Positions 17,386-26,789 of a stretch of DNA of 64,000 nucleotides are shown in pieces; positions within the stretch are counted from its first letter, which is position 1, and each line of letters starts with the position of its first letter. The stretch comes from Elizabethkingia argenteiflava (GTDB lineage Bacteria > Bacteroidota > Bacteroidia > Flavobacteriales > Weeksellaceae). Below the pieces are notes generated by a model. That model was not told where the DNA came from. It saw nothing but the letters and a program-made list of their open reading frames with translations, and made no database searches. The position numbers were made by a program, and so were the translations under genes. Where the stretch lies: positions 1 through 64,000 of the forward strand of contig NZ_JAAABJ010000518.1 in NCBI RefSeq assembly GCF_009904105.1, given 5' to 3'.

Positions 17386-17718
17386 ATGAAGAAAGCTTTT
17401 CTATTTATGTTGTGTGGTACCATCGCTAGTTTCCTTTTTCACCACTTTTTATCTGGATTTGGAGGGGAAGCTTTGAATCTCTATTATGCTTTTGCCTTCG
17501 GGTTGGGTTGGGGCATGGCTTATTTTTTAGATAGAATAGATTTTTCACTTTCTAAAAAATTAACTTTCTCTTTCTTAGGCCTTATGGTATTGATAATACT
17601 GGGGATAGTTTTTTTTAATATAGAGATAGCCGTACCTTCTGTTATACGTTTCTCGACAGTATTTGTTGCCTATTATCTATTGGCTAGTTTTAAATCCAGC
17701 AAATCCTTACGGCGTTGA
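17386..17718 (+). CDS. Small integral membrane protein of unknown function
   Basis: 110 residues with about four hydrophobic segments (roughly 5-22, 28-48, 58-78 and 82-102) and a basic end (KSSKSLRR). No family recognised. It is alone, with about 285 bp of non-coding DNA in front and a terminator about 75 bp behind. Codon use and length look like a real gene rather than a shadow frame. Confidence 0.6.
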   Translation: MKKAFLFMLCGTIASFLFHHFLSGFGGEALNLYYAFAFGLGWGMAYFLDRIDFSLSKKLTFSFLGLMVLIILGIVFFNIEIAVPSVIRFSTVFVAYYLLASFKSSKSLRR

Positions 17719-17791
17719 TGTTGTAAATGGATCAAAAAGGCAAATATCTTTATCGGTAACACAAACTAAAAAAGTGGCTTGAGGAAAAGGC

Positions 17792-17828
17792 AAAAAGCAG
17801 AGACTATTGAAGATCCCCTGCTTTTTTT
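17792..17828 (+). terminator. Terminator of small membrane protein gene
   Basis: A 9-bp stem (AAAAAGCAG with CTGCTTTTT), a 17-nt loop and a trailing T run. Confidence 0.6.
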
Positions 17829-18001
17829 TATGTTGATGTGTTTTTGTGATAAGCTATAGACAATAGGTATGCCAAAACAATAAATAGTCTGATTTTAGGG
17901 GTATCACTAAATGGTTAAAATTTGGAAGTCAGCGATTTATGGCCAAGGCTTGAAGCACCTATAAAAAATAATTCCCTGTTTTTTTTTTGTAAAAATATTC
18001 A

Positions 18002-18009
18002 TACCTTTG
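18002..18009 (+). promoter_or_regulatory. -7 element of rplM-rpsI
   Basis: TACCTTTG. A TTTG occurs only 12 nt upstream, closer than usual. Confidence 0.5.
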
Positions 18010-18011
18010 CA

Positions 18012-18046
18012 ACCCCGTAATGGGTAAAATATGTTTAATCGTAAAC
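18012..18046 (+). promoter_or_regulatory. Two-hairpin leader of rplM
   Basis: Between promoter and start codon two short hairpins follow each other: ACCC(18012-18015)/GGGT(18022-18025), and a perfect GTTTA(18033-18037)-ATCG-TAAAC(18042-18046). They end 8 nt before the GTG. L13 is a known autoregulator in other bacteria, so a binding site for L13 is plausible (inference). Confidence 0.4.
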
Positions 18047-18054
18047 GATAAGTA

Positions 18055-18510
18055 GTGAATACATTAAGTTACAAAACCGTATCGGCTAACAAGGCTACCG
18101 CAAATAAAGAATGGGTTGTGGTAGATGCTGCCGGGCAGCCTTTAGGGCGTTTAGCCTCTAAAGTTGCAAAGATTTTGAGAGGAAAGCACAAAACTAACTT
18201 TACACCACACGTTGACTGTGGCGATAATGTTATCGTTTTGAATGCTGAGAAAGTGGCACTTTCAGGAAATAAGTGGGCTGACAAAGAGTACATCTGGCAT
18301 ACTGGATATCCAGGAGGTCAAAAATCTTTGACTGCTGAGGAACTTCAGAAAAAAAATAGCACATTAGTGGTTGAAAAATCCGTAAAAGGAATGCTACCTA
18401 AAAACAAATTAGGGAGAGCTATCTTTAAGAACCTTCACGTGTATGAAGGTGGTGTGCATAAGCATGAAGCGCAGCAGCCTAAAGAAATTAATATTAACGA
18501 AATTAAATAA
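18055..18510 (+). CDS. rplM: 50S ribosomal protein L13
   Basis: 151 residues, GTG start (GTG AAT ACA TTA AGT), giving MNTLSYKTVSANKATANKEW, the usual flavobacterial N-terminus. WVVVDAAGQPLGRLASKVA and the KMLPKNKLGR-like segment KGMLPKNKLGRAIFKNLHVYEG are diagnostic. Early-assembling large-subunit protein. Followed 6 bp later by rpsI, the standard L13-S9 pair. Its leader may be an autoregulatory site. Confidence 0.97.
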   Translation: MNTLSYKTVSANKATANKEWVVVDAAGQPLGRLASKVAKILRGKHKTNFTPHVDCGDNVIVLNAEKVALSGNKWADKEYIWHTGYPGGQKSLTAEELQKKNSTLVVEKSVKGMLPKNKLGRAIFKNLHVYEGGVHKHEAQQPKEININEIK

Positions 18511-18516
18511 TTGAAG

Positions 18517-18903
18517 ATGTCTACAGTACACAAAATTGGAAGAAGAAAAACATCTGTAGCCAGAGTTTATGTTAAGCCAGGTGCTGGTAACATGACTGTT
18601 AACGGTAGAGATGCTAAAGAGTACTTCTCAACAGAAATGTTGGTTTATAAATTAAATCAGCCCTTTTTATTAACAGAAACTGCTGGACAATATGACGTTA
18701 CCGTTAATGTATTCGGTGGGGGAATAACAGGTCAGGCAGAAGCTATCAGATTGGGTATTTCCAGAGCACTTTGCGAAATTAATGAAGAGTTCAGAGGCTT
18801 TTTAAAACCTCATGGTCTTCTTACCAGAGATGCCAGAATGGTGGAAAGAAAGAAATTCGGTCAGAAGAAAGCCAGAAAGAGATTCCAATTCTCCAAGCGT
18901 TAA
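18517..18903 (+). CDS. rpsI: 30S ribosomal protein S9
   Basis: 128 residues from the ATG at 18517 ([18 protein letters not shown]). The reading frame extends two codons further to a TTG, but the ATG matches known S9 starts. The C-terminal tail [12 protein letters not shown], which reaches the tRNA in the P site, is complete. Co-transcribed with rplM. Confidence 0.97.
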   Translation: MSTVHKIGRRKTSVARVYVKPGAGNMTVNGRDAKEYFSTEMLVYKLNQPFLLTETAGQYDVTVNVFGGGITGQAEAIRLGISRALCEINEEFRGFLKPHGLLTRDARMVERKKFGQKKARKRFQFSKR

Positions 18904-19009
18904 TATTTTTGGATCTCGCTTTACACAATTTGCACAAAGCGTATTGCACAAATTAAAATTTAAATTAACTCGCCTAAAGCTCTTTGTAGCTTGAAGCAAA
19001 AATTGCCCG

Positions 19010-19081
19010 TTTAGTTTAGCACCCAAACACTTCTCCCGTTCTTTGAAGTTGTTGATTGCGATTAGCGGAAAGTAAACTAAA
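19010..19081 (+). promoter_or_regulatory. Structured leader upstream of rpsB
   Basis: A 9-bp closing helix pairs TTTAGTTTA (19010-19018) with TAAACTAAA (19073-19081). Inside it ACTTC (19029-19033) can pair with GAAGT (19045-19049). The structure ends 12 nt before the rpsB ATG. Autoregulation by S2 is known in other bacteria, so this may be an S2-binding leader (inference). Confidence 0.4.
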
Positions 19082-19093
19082 AACTTAGAAAAA

Positions 19094-19852
19094 ATGGCAA
19101 AAGCAAATGTAAAAGACCTATTAGAGGCTGGTGTACACTTTGGTCACATGACTAGAAAGTGGAATCCAAACATGGCTCCATACATTTTTATGGAGAAAAA
19201 CGGTATTCACATTGTCGATTTACATAAAACAGCAGTAAAATTAGATGAAGCTTGCAGTGCTTTAGAAAAAATTACTTCTGCGGGTAAAAAAGTTCTTTTT
19301 GTAGCAACTAAAAAACAAGCTAAAGAAGTTGTTGCAAAACACGCCCAAGAGCTTAATATGCCTTACATTACCGAAAGATGGCCAGGAGGTATGTTAACCA
19401 ACTTCGTTACGATCAGAAAAGCGGTTAAGAAAATGAACGCTATTGATAAAATGAAGAAAGATGGTACTTTCGAAACATTATCTAAAAAAGAAAGACTACA
19501 AGTAGACCGTCAAAGAGCCAATCTAGAGAAAAACTTAGGTTCTATTGCTGATATGGTTCGTCTTCCATCTGCGATCTTCGTAGTGGATATTATGAGGGAA
19601 CACATTGCGGTTACTGAAGCGAAAAAACTAGGTATTCCAGTTTTTGCAATCGTAGATACAAATTCTGATCCTAGAAAAGTAGATTTCGTTATCCCAGGGA
19701 ATGATGATGCTTCGAAATCTATCGATATGATTCTTTCAGTAGTTTCTGAAGCGATAAAAGAAGGTCAATCTCAAAGAAGAGCTGAGAAAGAAAAATCTAA
19801 AGAAGGAGAGAAAGTAACAGCGGAAGCTGATGCTGATTTTGATGCAGAATAA
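19094..19852 (+). CDS. rpsB: 30S ribosomal protein S2
   Basis: 252 residues. LLEAGVHFGHMTRKWNPNMAPYIF and PYITERWPGGMLTNF are diagnostic for S2. The C-terminal acidic tail (about 225-252) is typical and variable. Separated from rpsI by 190 bp that can fold into a leader, and followed by a perfect palindromic terminator that separates it from tsf. Confidence 0.98.
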   Translation: MAKANVKDLLEAGVHFGHMTRKWNPNMAPYIFMEKNGIHIVDLHKTAVKLDEACSALEKITSAGKKVLFVATKKQAKEVVAKHAQELNMPYITERWPGGMLTNFVTIRKAVKKMNAIDKMKKDGTFETLSKKERLQVDRQRANLEKNLGSIADMVRLPSAIFVVDIMREHIAVTEAKKLGIPVFAIVDTNSDPRKVDFVIPGNDDASKSIDMILSVVSEAIKEGQSQRRAEKEKSKEGEKVTAEADADFDAE

Positions 19853-19872
19853 GATTTTCTTATATATTATGA

Positions 19873-19910
19873 AAGAGGCTGTTTTAAAATTTTAAAACAG
19901 CCTCTTTTTT
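19873..19910 (+). terminator. Terminator of rpsB
   Basis: A perfect palindrome, AAGAGGCTGTTTTAAAA followed by its exact reverse complement, then more T residues. It can also act on the minus strand. Confidence 0.85.
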
Positions 19911-20230
19911 AGAAGAAGTTTTCAGATCTAGATTTATCAAATCATGTATTTATAATATGAATCTTGATGGATTATATTGATAACAAGAGCTAAATCATTA
20001 TTTTTAGTATGAAAAAGAAGAGACACTCCTTAGATCTTTATACGAAACAATAGATGAATCGGAGATGCCTTATAATTTCCGAGAGCCAAAAGTAGATATC
20101 TATGTTCTCTTTTACATCTTTTTCAATAGTATATTTTATGGCCTTAAATATTAATTAACCGTCTTATAATTAAATTTTTTAAGGGTATCTCCAAATCTCA
20201 ACTGTTTTTTTAGATTTGGTGTATTTTTTT

Positions 20231-20238
20231 TATCTTTG
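20231..20238 (+). promoter_or_regulatory. -7 element of tsf
   Basis: TATCTTTG, 46 nt before the ATG. Confidence 0.5.
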
Positions 20239-20284
20239 CACTGCTAAAATTTCAAGCATTATTTAATTAAAAATATTTCGAACT

Positions 20285-21106
20285 ATGTATACACCAGTAG
20301 CAGCAGATGTAGCTAAACTAAGAAACCAGACAGGTGCAGGTATGATGGACAGCAAAAAAGCTTTAGTGGAAGCTGAAGGCGATTTTGAAAAAGCTATTGA
20401 AATCCTTAGAAAAAAAGGGCAGAAAGTAGCTGCAAATAGAGCCGACAGAGAAAGTACTGAAGGAGCTGTTATCGCAAAAGTGAACGAAAATAATACGATG
20501 GGAGCTATTATTAGTCTTAACTGTGAAACCGACTTTGTTGCTAAAAATGAAGCCTTCGTAGAGTTAGCTTATGAATTAGCGGAAATGGCAATTACCGCTG
20601 CTTCGAAAGAAGAATTATTAGCGGCTGATTACCATGGTATTAGTGTAGCTGAAAAATTAACAGAACAGACAGGTGTTATCGGTGAGAAAATTGAAATTGG
20701 AAGATTCGAGAGAATCGAAGGTCCTTTCGTAGGAGCCTACATTCATGCGGGGAATAAGATTGCTGCTATTACCTCCCTTTCTGCTAACGTAGACGGAGCT
20801 GCTGAAGCGGCGAAAGCTGTTTCTATGCAAATTGCTGCGATGAATCCTATTGCACTTGATGAAACCCAAGTATCTCAAGAGACAATCGATAAAGAATTGG
20901 AAATCGAAAGAGAGATTTTAACCAAAGAGGGAAAACCTGCCAATATTATTGATAACATCCTTAAAGGTAAAATGCAGAAGTTCTATAAAGAAAATACTTT
21001 AGTGCATCAGGCCTTTATTAAAGATGGGAGCTTATCTGTAGCAAATTACGTTAAATCGGTTAACGAAGAGCTCAAAGTAGTAGGCTTTGTAAGAGTAAGC
21101 CTCTAA
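20285..21106 (+). CDS. tsf: Translation elongation factor Ts
   Basis: 273 residues. KLRNQTGAGMMDSKKALVEAEGDFEKA (about 12-38) is the N-terminal UBA-like EF-Ts signature and NCETDFVAKNEAF (about 79-91) the core EF-Tu-interacting motif. Exchanges GDP on EF-Tu. Follows rpsB as in most bacteria but has its own promoter and terminator here. Confidence 0.97.
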   Translation: MYTPVAADVAKLRNQTGAGMMDSKKALVEAEGDFEKAIEILRKKGQKVAANRADRESTEGAVIAKVNENNTMGAIISLNCETDFVAKNEAFVELAYELAEMAITAASKEELLAADYHGISVAEKLTEQTGVIGEKIEIGRFERIEGPFVGAYIHAGNKIAAITSLSANVDGAAEAAKAVSMQIAAMNPIALDETQVSQETIDKELEIEREILTKEGKPANIIDNILKGKMQKFYKENTLVHQAFIKDGSLSVANYVKSVNEELKVVGFVRVSL

Positions 21107-21123
21107 TAGAAATAAACAATATT

Positions 21124-21154
21124 AAAAACCCTCGAGACATCCTCGGGGGTTTTT
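21124..21154 (+). terminator. Terminator of tsf
   Basis: Stem AAAAACCCTCGAG with CTCGGGGGTTTTT (one T-G pair), 5-nt loop, then a T run. Confidence 0.85.
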
Positions 21155-21193
21155 AATTCATCTAATCAGTATTTCCATTCCGTATAATTTTTA

Positions 21194-21201
21194 TAACTTT
21201 G
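21194..21201 (+). promoter_or_regulatory. -7 element of guaB
   Basis: TAACTTTG, 13 nt before the ATG, so the leader is short. Confidence 0.5.
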
Positions 21202-21214
21202 CAAAGAAAGTGCT

Positions 21215-22675
21215 ATGTCTATACACGATAAAATTATAGAGACGGCCATCACTTTTGATGACGTCCTTTTGGTTCCTTCCTATTCAGAAGTATTGCCTCA
21301 TCAGGTGTCTTTAAAATCGAAACTCTCAGATAAAATAACATTGAAAGTGCCTATTGTTTCGGCGGCAATGGATACGGTGACTGAAGCTTCCTTGGCTATT
21401 GCTTTGGCCAGGGTAGGGGGATTAGGTTTTATTCACAAAAATATGTCTATTGAGGAACAGGCCAGTCAGGTTAACAGTGTGAAACGCTCTGAAAATGGAA
21501 TGATTTCTGATCCCGTGACCTTATCCAAAGAGCATACCTTAGGCGATGCCAGAGCCCTCATGATGCAATATAGAATATCGGGATTGCCAGTGGTTGATGG
21601 GGAAAATAAATTGATAGGTATTATTACCAATAGAGATGTAAAGTACCAGCAAGACCTGGATCGAAGAGTCGAAGAAATTATGACCAAGGACAGGCTTATT
21701 GTCTCTCATCAATCGACTACCTTGGAAGAAGCTAAAGAGATACTTCTTAAGAATAGAGTAGAAAAGCTTCCGATCGTAGATGAAGAGAATAAATTGGTTG
21801 GTCTGATTACGATTAAGGATATAGATAATCAACTAGAATATCCTCATGCGAATAAAGATGAAAGAGGACGTCTTATCGTCGGAGCAGGTGTAGGTGTCGG
21901 ATCCGATACTATGGAGAGAGTGAAAGCATTAGTAGAGGCTGGTGTTGATATTATAGCAGTAGATTCTGCACACGGACATTCTGCTGGTGTGATACAAAAA
22001 ATAGAGGAGATTCGTAAGGCTTATCCGAATTTAGATATCGTAGGGGGGAATATTGTAACCAAGGAAGCTGCGAAAGCCCTGATAGAAGCGGGTGCCAATG
22101 TATTAAAAGTAGGAGTTGGGCCAGGTTCTATTTGTACCACTAGAGTGGTAGCAGGGGTAGGTGTTCCTCAATTGTCTGCCATTTACAACGTGTATGAGTA
22201 TGCTAAAACAAAAGGAGTAGCTGTGATAGCTGATGGAGGGATTAAGCTCTCTGGAGATATTGTAAAGGCCATTGCAAGCGGAGCGGGAGCTGTAATGTTG
22301 GGCTCTCTTTTAGCGGGTACAGAAGAGGCGCCTGGAGAGGAAATTATTTTCCAGGGGCGAAAATTCAAGTCTTACCAGGGAATGGGTTCTTTAGCTGCGA
22401 TGAAGAGAGGAGGTAAAGAAAGATACTTCCAGAGTGAAGCTAAAAAATTTGTTCCTGAAGGGATTGAAGGAAGGGTACCTTTCAAAGGAAAATTAGAAGA
22501 AGTTATCTTCCAATTAAGTGGTGGTTTAAGAGCCGGAATGGGCTACTGTGGAGCCGCCGATGTCGTTTCGCTACAAGAGAACTCCAGAATGGTGCGTATT
22601 ACCGGATCGGGTTTAAAGGAATCCCATCCCCACGATGTTATTATTACACAGGAAGCACCCAACTATTCTTTATAA
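21215..22675 (+). CDS. guaB: Inosine-5'-monophosphate dehydrogenase
   Basis: 486 residues. Catalytic cysteine C307 in GPGSICTTR, the TIM-barrel start [16 protein letters not shown] (13-28), and a pair of CBS domains at about 97-205 inserted in the barrel. [12 protein letters not shown] and the mobile flap region follow. Oxidises IMP to XMP, the committed step to GMP. Monocistronic with a perfect terminator. Confidence 0.98.
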   Translation: MSIHDKIIETAITFDDVLLVPSYSEVLPHQVSLKSKLSDKITLKVPIVSAAMDTVTEASLAIALARVGGLGFIHKNMSIEEQASQVNSVKRSENGMISDPVTLSKEHTLGDARALMMQYRISGLPVVDGENKLIGIITNRDVKYQQDLDRRVEEIMTKDRLIVSHQSTTLEEAKEILLKNRVEKLPIVDEENKLVGLITIKDIDNQLEYPHANKDERGRLIVGAGVGVGSDTMERVKALVEAGVDIIAVDSAHGHSAGVIQKIEEIRKAYPNLDIVGGNIVTKEAAKALIEAGANVLKVGVGPGSICTTRVVAGVGVPQLSAIYNVYEYAKTKGVAVIADGGIKLSGDIVKAIASGAGAVMLGSLLAGTEEAPGEEIIFQGRKFKSYQGMGSLAAMKRGGKERYFQSEAKKFVPEGIEGRVPFKGKLEEVIFQLSGGLRAGMGYCGAADVVSLQENSRMVRITGSGLKESHPHDVIITQEAPNYSL

Positions 22676-22702
22676 TAAATATATTAGATATTATAAATTT
22701 AC

Positions 22703-22737
22703 AACCCCGGTTCTAGAACCGGGGTTTATGCTTTTTT
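22703..22737 (+). terminator. Terminator of guaB
   Basis: The perfect palindrome AACCCCGGTTC-TA-GAACCGGGGTT (22703-22726) is followed by a T-rich run. Confidence 0.85.
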
Positions 22738-22757
22738 ATAAATAAAGGAATAGATTC

Positions 22758-23804
22758 TTAATAATAAATCTTATAGTTGCGGATGACGAATTTTATACCA
22801 GTATCTACAATATCCCCCATGCTTTTGCAGTATTTAAAATTGACATCATAAGTGAGCTTTTGTAAGCCGGCTTTTAGTTCCTCAACATGAGCTTGTGGAG
22901 CAATTTCCTCTTTTTTCATAATAGAAATAAGCTCTTCAAATCTGCGCTGGCTACTGGTCACTCTTTTTACGATATGAGACCTCACCTCTTTTTGATATTG
23001 CTCTATGGAGTTAGGCTTTAGTTTTTCCAGTACCATTTTTACAATTACACTATTTTCCTTAAAACATTGTGGCAGGTATACTTTAACGTTGCCTTCATAG
23101 GTTTGTTGGTCAAAGTCTATAGGGCGAATTCTATAGATCACCTGATCAAAATCGTGTACCGGAATAATAACATAGTTGTAAGAACGCATATCTCCCAGAA
23201 GGCCTATCAGGCAACGTTCATTAAATTTTACAAATTCTTTAGAAATCTGTGATTTTTCTAATTCGGAACATCGGGGTAAATAATCCTGAATAAAAATATC
23301 TCCGGGGATACCTAAAATATGCTCTTCTATCAAGGTGTTTTTATATACCAGGAAATTGATGCGATTGGTGGAGAGTAAATCTTCCAATTCCAAGCCATAT
23401 ATACGGGAGGCATCTGCTTTTTTAATATAGAAATTGGTGTAATTATCATTAAGAATATTTCTTACCCGAACCCGAAAAGGTCTGGAATTTCCAAAGGTAC
23501 AAAAATCAATAGTATCTACCTTTAGATAAGGTAAGGTAGCCTCATGCCCATCCGAGTGAAGCAGTGTATAAATTTTATTAAGACAGGCTTCTATTTCTTG
23601 AAATTCGTGTTCTGGATATAAAACACTCAGCCACAAAGTATCCTTACCATTTTTATCAAGAATATTTATGCTGTCACTGAACCTGAGAAGATCTTCGTAT
23701 AAAAACTGAAGTTTAACCGTTCTGTTATTTTTTTCCAAATATTTTAGCAGTTTTTCCGAAACTGGAAATATGGGCTTTCGGAATGCTATTTTAATATCTC
23801 CCAT
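22758..23804 (-). CDS. Unrecognised protein with kinase-like motif pattern
   Basis: 348 residues, cytoplasmic. I do not recognise a named family. The middle part has an arrangement like small-molecule or protein kinase folds. It includes paired lysines K128-K129 in NFYIKKADASRIYGLE with an acidic residue E139 after them, and a hinge-like segment (about 160-176). It also has G204-D205-M-R-S-Y-N210, matching the D-x4-N catalytic loop spacing, and D230-F-D232 where DFG-like metal binding is expected. The N-terminal 100 residues are mixed alpha/beta and the C-terminal 100 helical. No glycine-rich loop is obvious. It is monocistronic, between the guaB and accA terminators. The kinase reading is inference. 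Confidence 0.6.
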   Translation of the reverse strand: MGDIKIAFRKPIFPVSEKLLKYLEKNNRTVKLQFLYEDLLRFSDSINILDKNGKDTLWLSVLYPEHEFQEIEACLNKIYTLLHSDGHEATLPYLKVDTIDFCTFGNSRPFRVRVRNILNDNYTNFYIKKADASRIYGLELEDLLSTNRINFLVYKNTLIEEHILGIPGDIFIQDYLPRCSELEKSQISKEFVKFNERCLIGLLGDMRSYNYVIIPVHDFDQVIYRIRPIDFDQQTYEGNVKVYLPQCFKENSVIVKMVLEKLKPNSIEQYQKEVRSHIVKRVTSSQRRFEELISIMKKEEIAPQAHVEELKAGLQKLTYDVNFKYCKSMGDIVDTGIKFVIRNYKIYY

Positions 23805-23859
23805 GGCAGACCTAAAGATAAAAAATATTTCTTCAGCTTATAAATACTTATTTCACAAA

Positions 23860-23893
23860 AAAAAGAGGTTATCTAAAATGATAACCTCTTTTT
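23860..23893 (-). terminator. Terminator of accA
   Basis: A perfect 14-bp stem (AAAAAGAGGTTATC with GATAACCTCTTTTT) with a 6-nt loop, 18 bp past accA on the minus strand. Confidence 0.85.
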
Positions 23894-23910
23894 AGTGAGC
23901 TCTTAAAAAT

Positions 23911-24867
23911 TTATCCTTTAAATTTCCCCATATTGATAAATTTGTCCTGTCTTTGTTTCATCAGTTCTTTTCCGCTGAATTTCCTTAAGGACTTTAAATT
24001 ATTCTGAATGGTATTTTTTACATTTTGAAAAGCGATTTCAGGATCATAATGCGCACCGCCTAAAGGCTCTTCGATAATGCCGTCGATTAACTTTTCTTTA
24101 AGCATGTCTGGAGCAGTAAGCTTCATGGTTTCAGCGGCTAATTCTTTATATTCCCAGCTTCTCCATAGTATGGCAGAGCAATTCTCTGGCGAGATCACCG
24201 AATACCAACTATTTTCCATCATGTAAACTTTGTTCCCTACACCAATGCCTAGGGCCCCTCCACTGGCCCCTTCACCAATAACGATAGTGATAATCGGGAC
24301 TTTCATCCTAGTCATTTCATAAATATTGCGGGCGATTGCTTCTCCCTGCCCACGTTCTTCTGCTTCTAAGCCCGGGTAGGCCCCAGGAGTATCCACCAAT
24401 GTAATAATAGGGATGTTAAATTTTTCGGCCAGTTTCATTAAGCGAAGCGCTTTTCTATAGCCTTCGGGATTTGACATCCCAAAACGCCGGTGTTGCCTTT
24501 CTTTAGTCGTACGTCCTTTTTGGGTGCCGATAAACATTACACTTTGGCCTTCAATAGTAGCCAATCCCCCTACCATAGCTGGATCATCTGCAAAATTACG
24601 ATCCCCATGTAGCTCTAAAAAACTTCCTTTATCAGCAATACCATTGATAAAATCTAAGGCATAAGGTCTGTTAGGATGTCGGGAGAGTTGTACCTTTTGC
24701 CACGGTGTCAGTTTTCCGTATATCTTTTTCTTTGTGGCAATGATTTTGTCTTCTAACTGATTGCATGCCAGTTTCATATCAATTCCACTTTCTTCACCTA
24801 CCAACGAGCATTTGCTATGTTGCTCCATTAACTCTTCAATAGGTTTTTCAAAGTCTAAATACTCCAT
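23911..24867 (-). CDS. accA: Acetyl-CoA carboxylase, carboxyltransferase subunit alpha
   Basis: 318 residues. [12 protein letters not shown], the oxyanion-hole glycines in [15 protein letters not shown] and [16 protein letters not shown] are diagnostic. Transfers the carboxyl group from biotin on BCCP to acetyl-CoA together with AccD (not in the window). accB and accC lie 6-9 kb away on the same strand. A TAAATTTG -7 element lies about 20 bp upstream (24887-24894). Lies 46 bp after gltX on the same strand. Confidence 0.97.
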   Translation of the reverse strand: MEYLDFEKPIEELMEQHSKCSLVGEESGIDMKLACNQLEDKIIATKKKIYGKLTPWQKVQLSRHPNRPYALDFINGIADKGSFLELHGDRNFADDPAMVGGLATIEGQSVMFIGTQKGRTTKERQHRRFGMSNPEGYRKALRLMKLAEKFNIPIITLVDTPGAYPGLEAEERGQGEAIARNIYEMTRMKVPIITIVIGEGASGGALGIGVGNKVYMMENSWYSVISPENCSAILWRSWEYKELAAETMKLTAPDMLKEKLIDGIIEEPLGGAHYDPEIAFQNVKNTIQNNLKSLRKFSGKELMKQRQDKFINMGKFKG

Positions 24868-24913
24868 GTGTCTGAATTCAAGATGTCAAATTTAAAGATT
24901 TTTTTTTCAATCT

Positions 24914-26425
24914 TTATTTTAATGTTTCAATTGCTTGGCTAATTCTGAACAAGCTTTCTTCCTTGCCTATAATTTCCATAAGCTCTGGTATATCTGGTCC
25001 TTTTAGTTCGCCTACCAAACAAAGGCGCAGAGGCATCATGATCTTGCCCATACCCATACCTTTTTCTTCTGCCAGATGTTGAAATTGTTCCTTAAGGGAT
25101 TTTGATTTGAAGTCCAGTGTGGAAATCTGATTTTTTAATATTTGCATCAGGTCTCTTGTTTCGGGAGACCAAACTTTTTTTACGGCTTTTTCCTGATAAG
25201 ATTCTGGGCTATGAAAAAAATATTTTCCTTCTTCATAAATATCTTTAATAAAGATAGCTCTTTCCTTCATAATAGCAATGATTCTTAAAGCTTTATCATC
25301 ACTTACCTCAATGCAGTTTTCGCTAAGTATTCTTTTAAATGCGGGAATAATATGCTCATTAGACATTATTTGCAGGTATTGTTGGTTAAACCACTTTGCT
25401 TTTTCAGCGCTGAAACGCGCTCCCGCTTTGTGCACTTTGTGAAGGTCGAATTCCTCGATCATTTCTTCTAGGCTAATCATCTCTTTATTGTCAGCTGGAG
25501 ACCAGCCTAAGAGGGCTACCATATTGATAAAAGCTTCCGGAAAATAGCCTTCCTCACGATAGCCTATAGATACTTTCCCAGTGTTAGGATCTTTAAAATT
25601 GAGCGGAAAGACTGGGAATCCGAATTTGTCGCCATCTCTTTTACTCAATTTACCTTTACCTTCCGGTTTAAGAATAAGAGAAAGATGAGCAAATTCAGGA
25701 GCTTTCCAACCCATAGCTTCATATAACAGAACATGTAGTGCCATAGAAGGAAGCCATTCTTCTCCACGGATTACGTGGGTGATTTTCATTTCATGATCAT
25801 CGATAATGTTGGCAAAATGATAAGTAGGCATGCCGTCATTTTTTACCAATACTTTATCATCTAAGGTATTGGTATTGACACTAAATTTTCCGCGGATGAT
25901 ATCCTTAAGGTTAACGCCCCTATCCAAAGGCATTTTAAAGCGAATTACATAAGGCATTTTTTCCTGTAGAAGCCGCTCTACTTCTTGTTCAGGAAGGGAA
26001 ATACTATTTTTTAGGCGTTGACGAGTTTCGTAGTTATAAGCAAAAACCTCTCCTCTTGCTTCATACTCGGCTCGTATTTGGTCCAATTCTTCAGGAGTGT
26101 CAAATGCAAGATATGCATAATCGGTTTCTAAAATTTGTGCGGTGTATTGATCATAAATAGCTCTGCGTTCGGACTGACGATAGGGACCGTAGGGGCCTCC
26201 ATGTTTTGGACTTTCATCAGGGATCATACCAATCCATTCCAAAGCTTCCATTATATATTCTTCGGAACCTTCCACATAACGTTGGGTGTCGGTATCTTCA
26301 ATTCTTAGGATAAAATCTCCGCCGTTGTGCTTTGCAAAAAGATAATCATATAGTGCGGTCCTTACACCACCTAAATGTAAAGGCCCCGTAGGGCTGGGAG
26401 CAAAACGTACCCGTACTCTTTCCAT
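24914..26425 (-). CDS. gltX: Glutamyl-tRNA synthetase
   Basis: 503 residues, class I synthetase. The HIGH-type motif is PSPTGPLHLGG (10-20) and the KMSKS-type motif is KLSKR (259-263). No zinc-binding cysteine cluster is seen. Charges tRNA-Glu in the cytoplasm. A TAACTTTG -7 element sits just upstream. Confidence 0.98.
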   Translation of the reverse strand: MERVRVRFAPSPTGPLHLGGVRTALYDYLFAKHNGGDFILRIEDTDTQRYVEGSEEYIMEALEWIGMIPDESPKHGGPYGPYRQSERRAIYDQYTAQILETDYAYLAFDTPEELDQIRAEYEARGEVFAYNYETRQRLKNSISLPEQEVERLLQEKMPYVIRFKMPLDRGVNLKDIIRGKFSVNTNTLDDKVLVKNDGMPTYHFANIIDDHEMKITHVIRGEEWLPSMALHVLLYEAMGWKAPEFAHLSLILKPEGKGKLSKRDGDKFGFPVFPLNFKDPNTGKVSIGYREEGYFPEAFINMVALLGWSPADNKEMISLEEMIEEFDLHKVHKAGARFSAEKAKWFNQQYLQIMSNEHIIPAFKRILSENCIEVSDDKALRIIAIMKERAIFIKDIYEEGKYFFHSPESYQEKAVKKVWSPETRDLMQILKNQISTLDFKSKSLKEQFQHLAEEKGMGMGKIMMPLRLCLVGELKGPDIPELMEIIGKEESLFRISQAIETLK

Positions 26426-26441
26426 GTAAAAAAATTTGGTG

Positions 26442-26449
26442 CAAAGTTA
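26442..26449 (-). promoter_or_regulatory. -7 element of gltX
   Basis: TAACTTTG on the minus strand, 16 bp before the gltX ATG. Confidence 0.5.
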
Positions 26450-26789
26450 CGGATATTTAAGAAGAAGAAATATAAAATAAGGGCTTATATTGACTTCGAG
26501 GCTTAATTTCCGATTTTTATGAAAAGGGGTTACTAAAATCAAAATAAGTATTTTTAGAATATACGCTGGGCTAAACCTTAGTAGTAAAGCCTCCCAAATG
26601 TAAAAAATCTGGATAGGTGTAGCGTGTGACTAACATTGGGATAGGGCCTGCGAAAAATTTTATTTAAGCCCAAAAACTGTTTTTACTACAAATGGATTAT
26701 TTTTTTCTCTTCAAAAGATATAGGTATATTTAGCAAAAGTATAAAGGTTTATTTATCAGTGTAATGTGTAGATGTTATCAAGGTTAGAC

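Larger units (their letters stand above)
17719..18054. other. Intergenic region before rplM
   Basis: Holds the terminator of the small membrane protein gene (17792-17826), about 150 bp in which I see nothing coding, and the rplM promoter and leader hairpins from 18002 on. Confidence 0.6.
19853..20284. other. Intergenic region between rpsB and tsf
   Basis: Contains the rpsB terminator (19873-19910) and the tsf -7 element (20231). Between them one plus-strand frame is open for 48 sense codons (20008-20154, stop TAA), containing ETLLRSLYETIDESEMPYNF. It has no plausible start codon and an in-frame TAG just before it. It may be the remnant of a lost gene; no family recognised. Confidence 0.35.
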
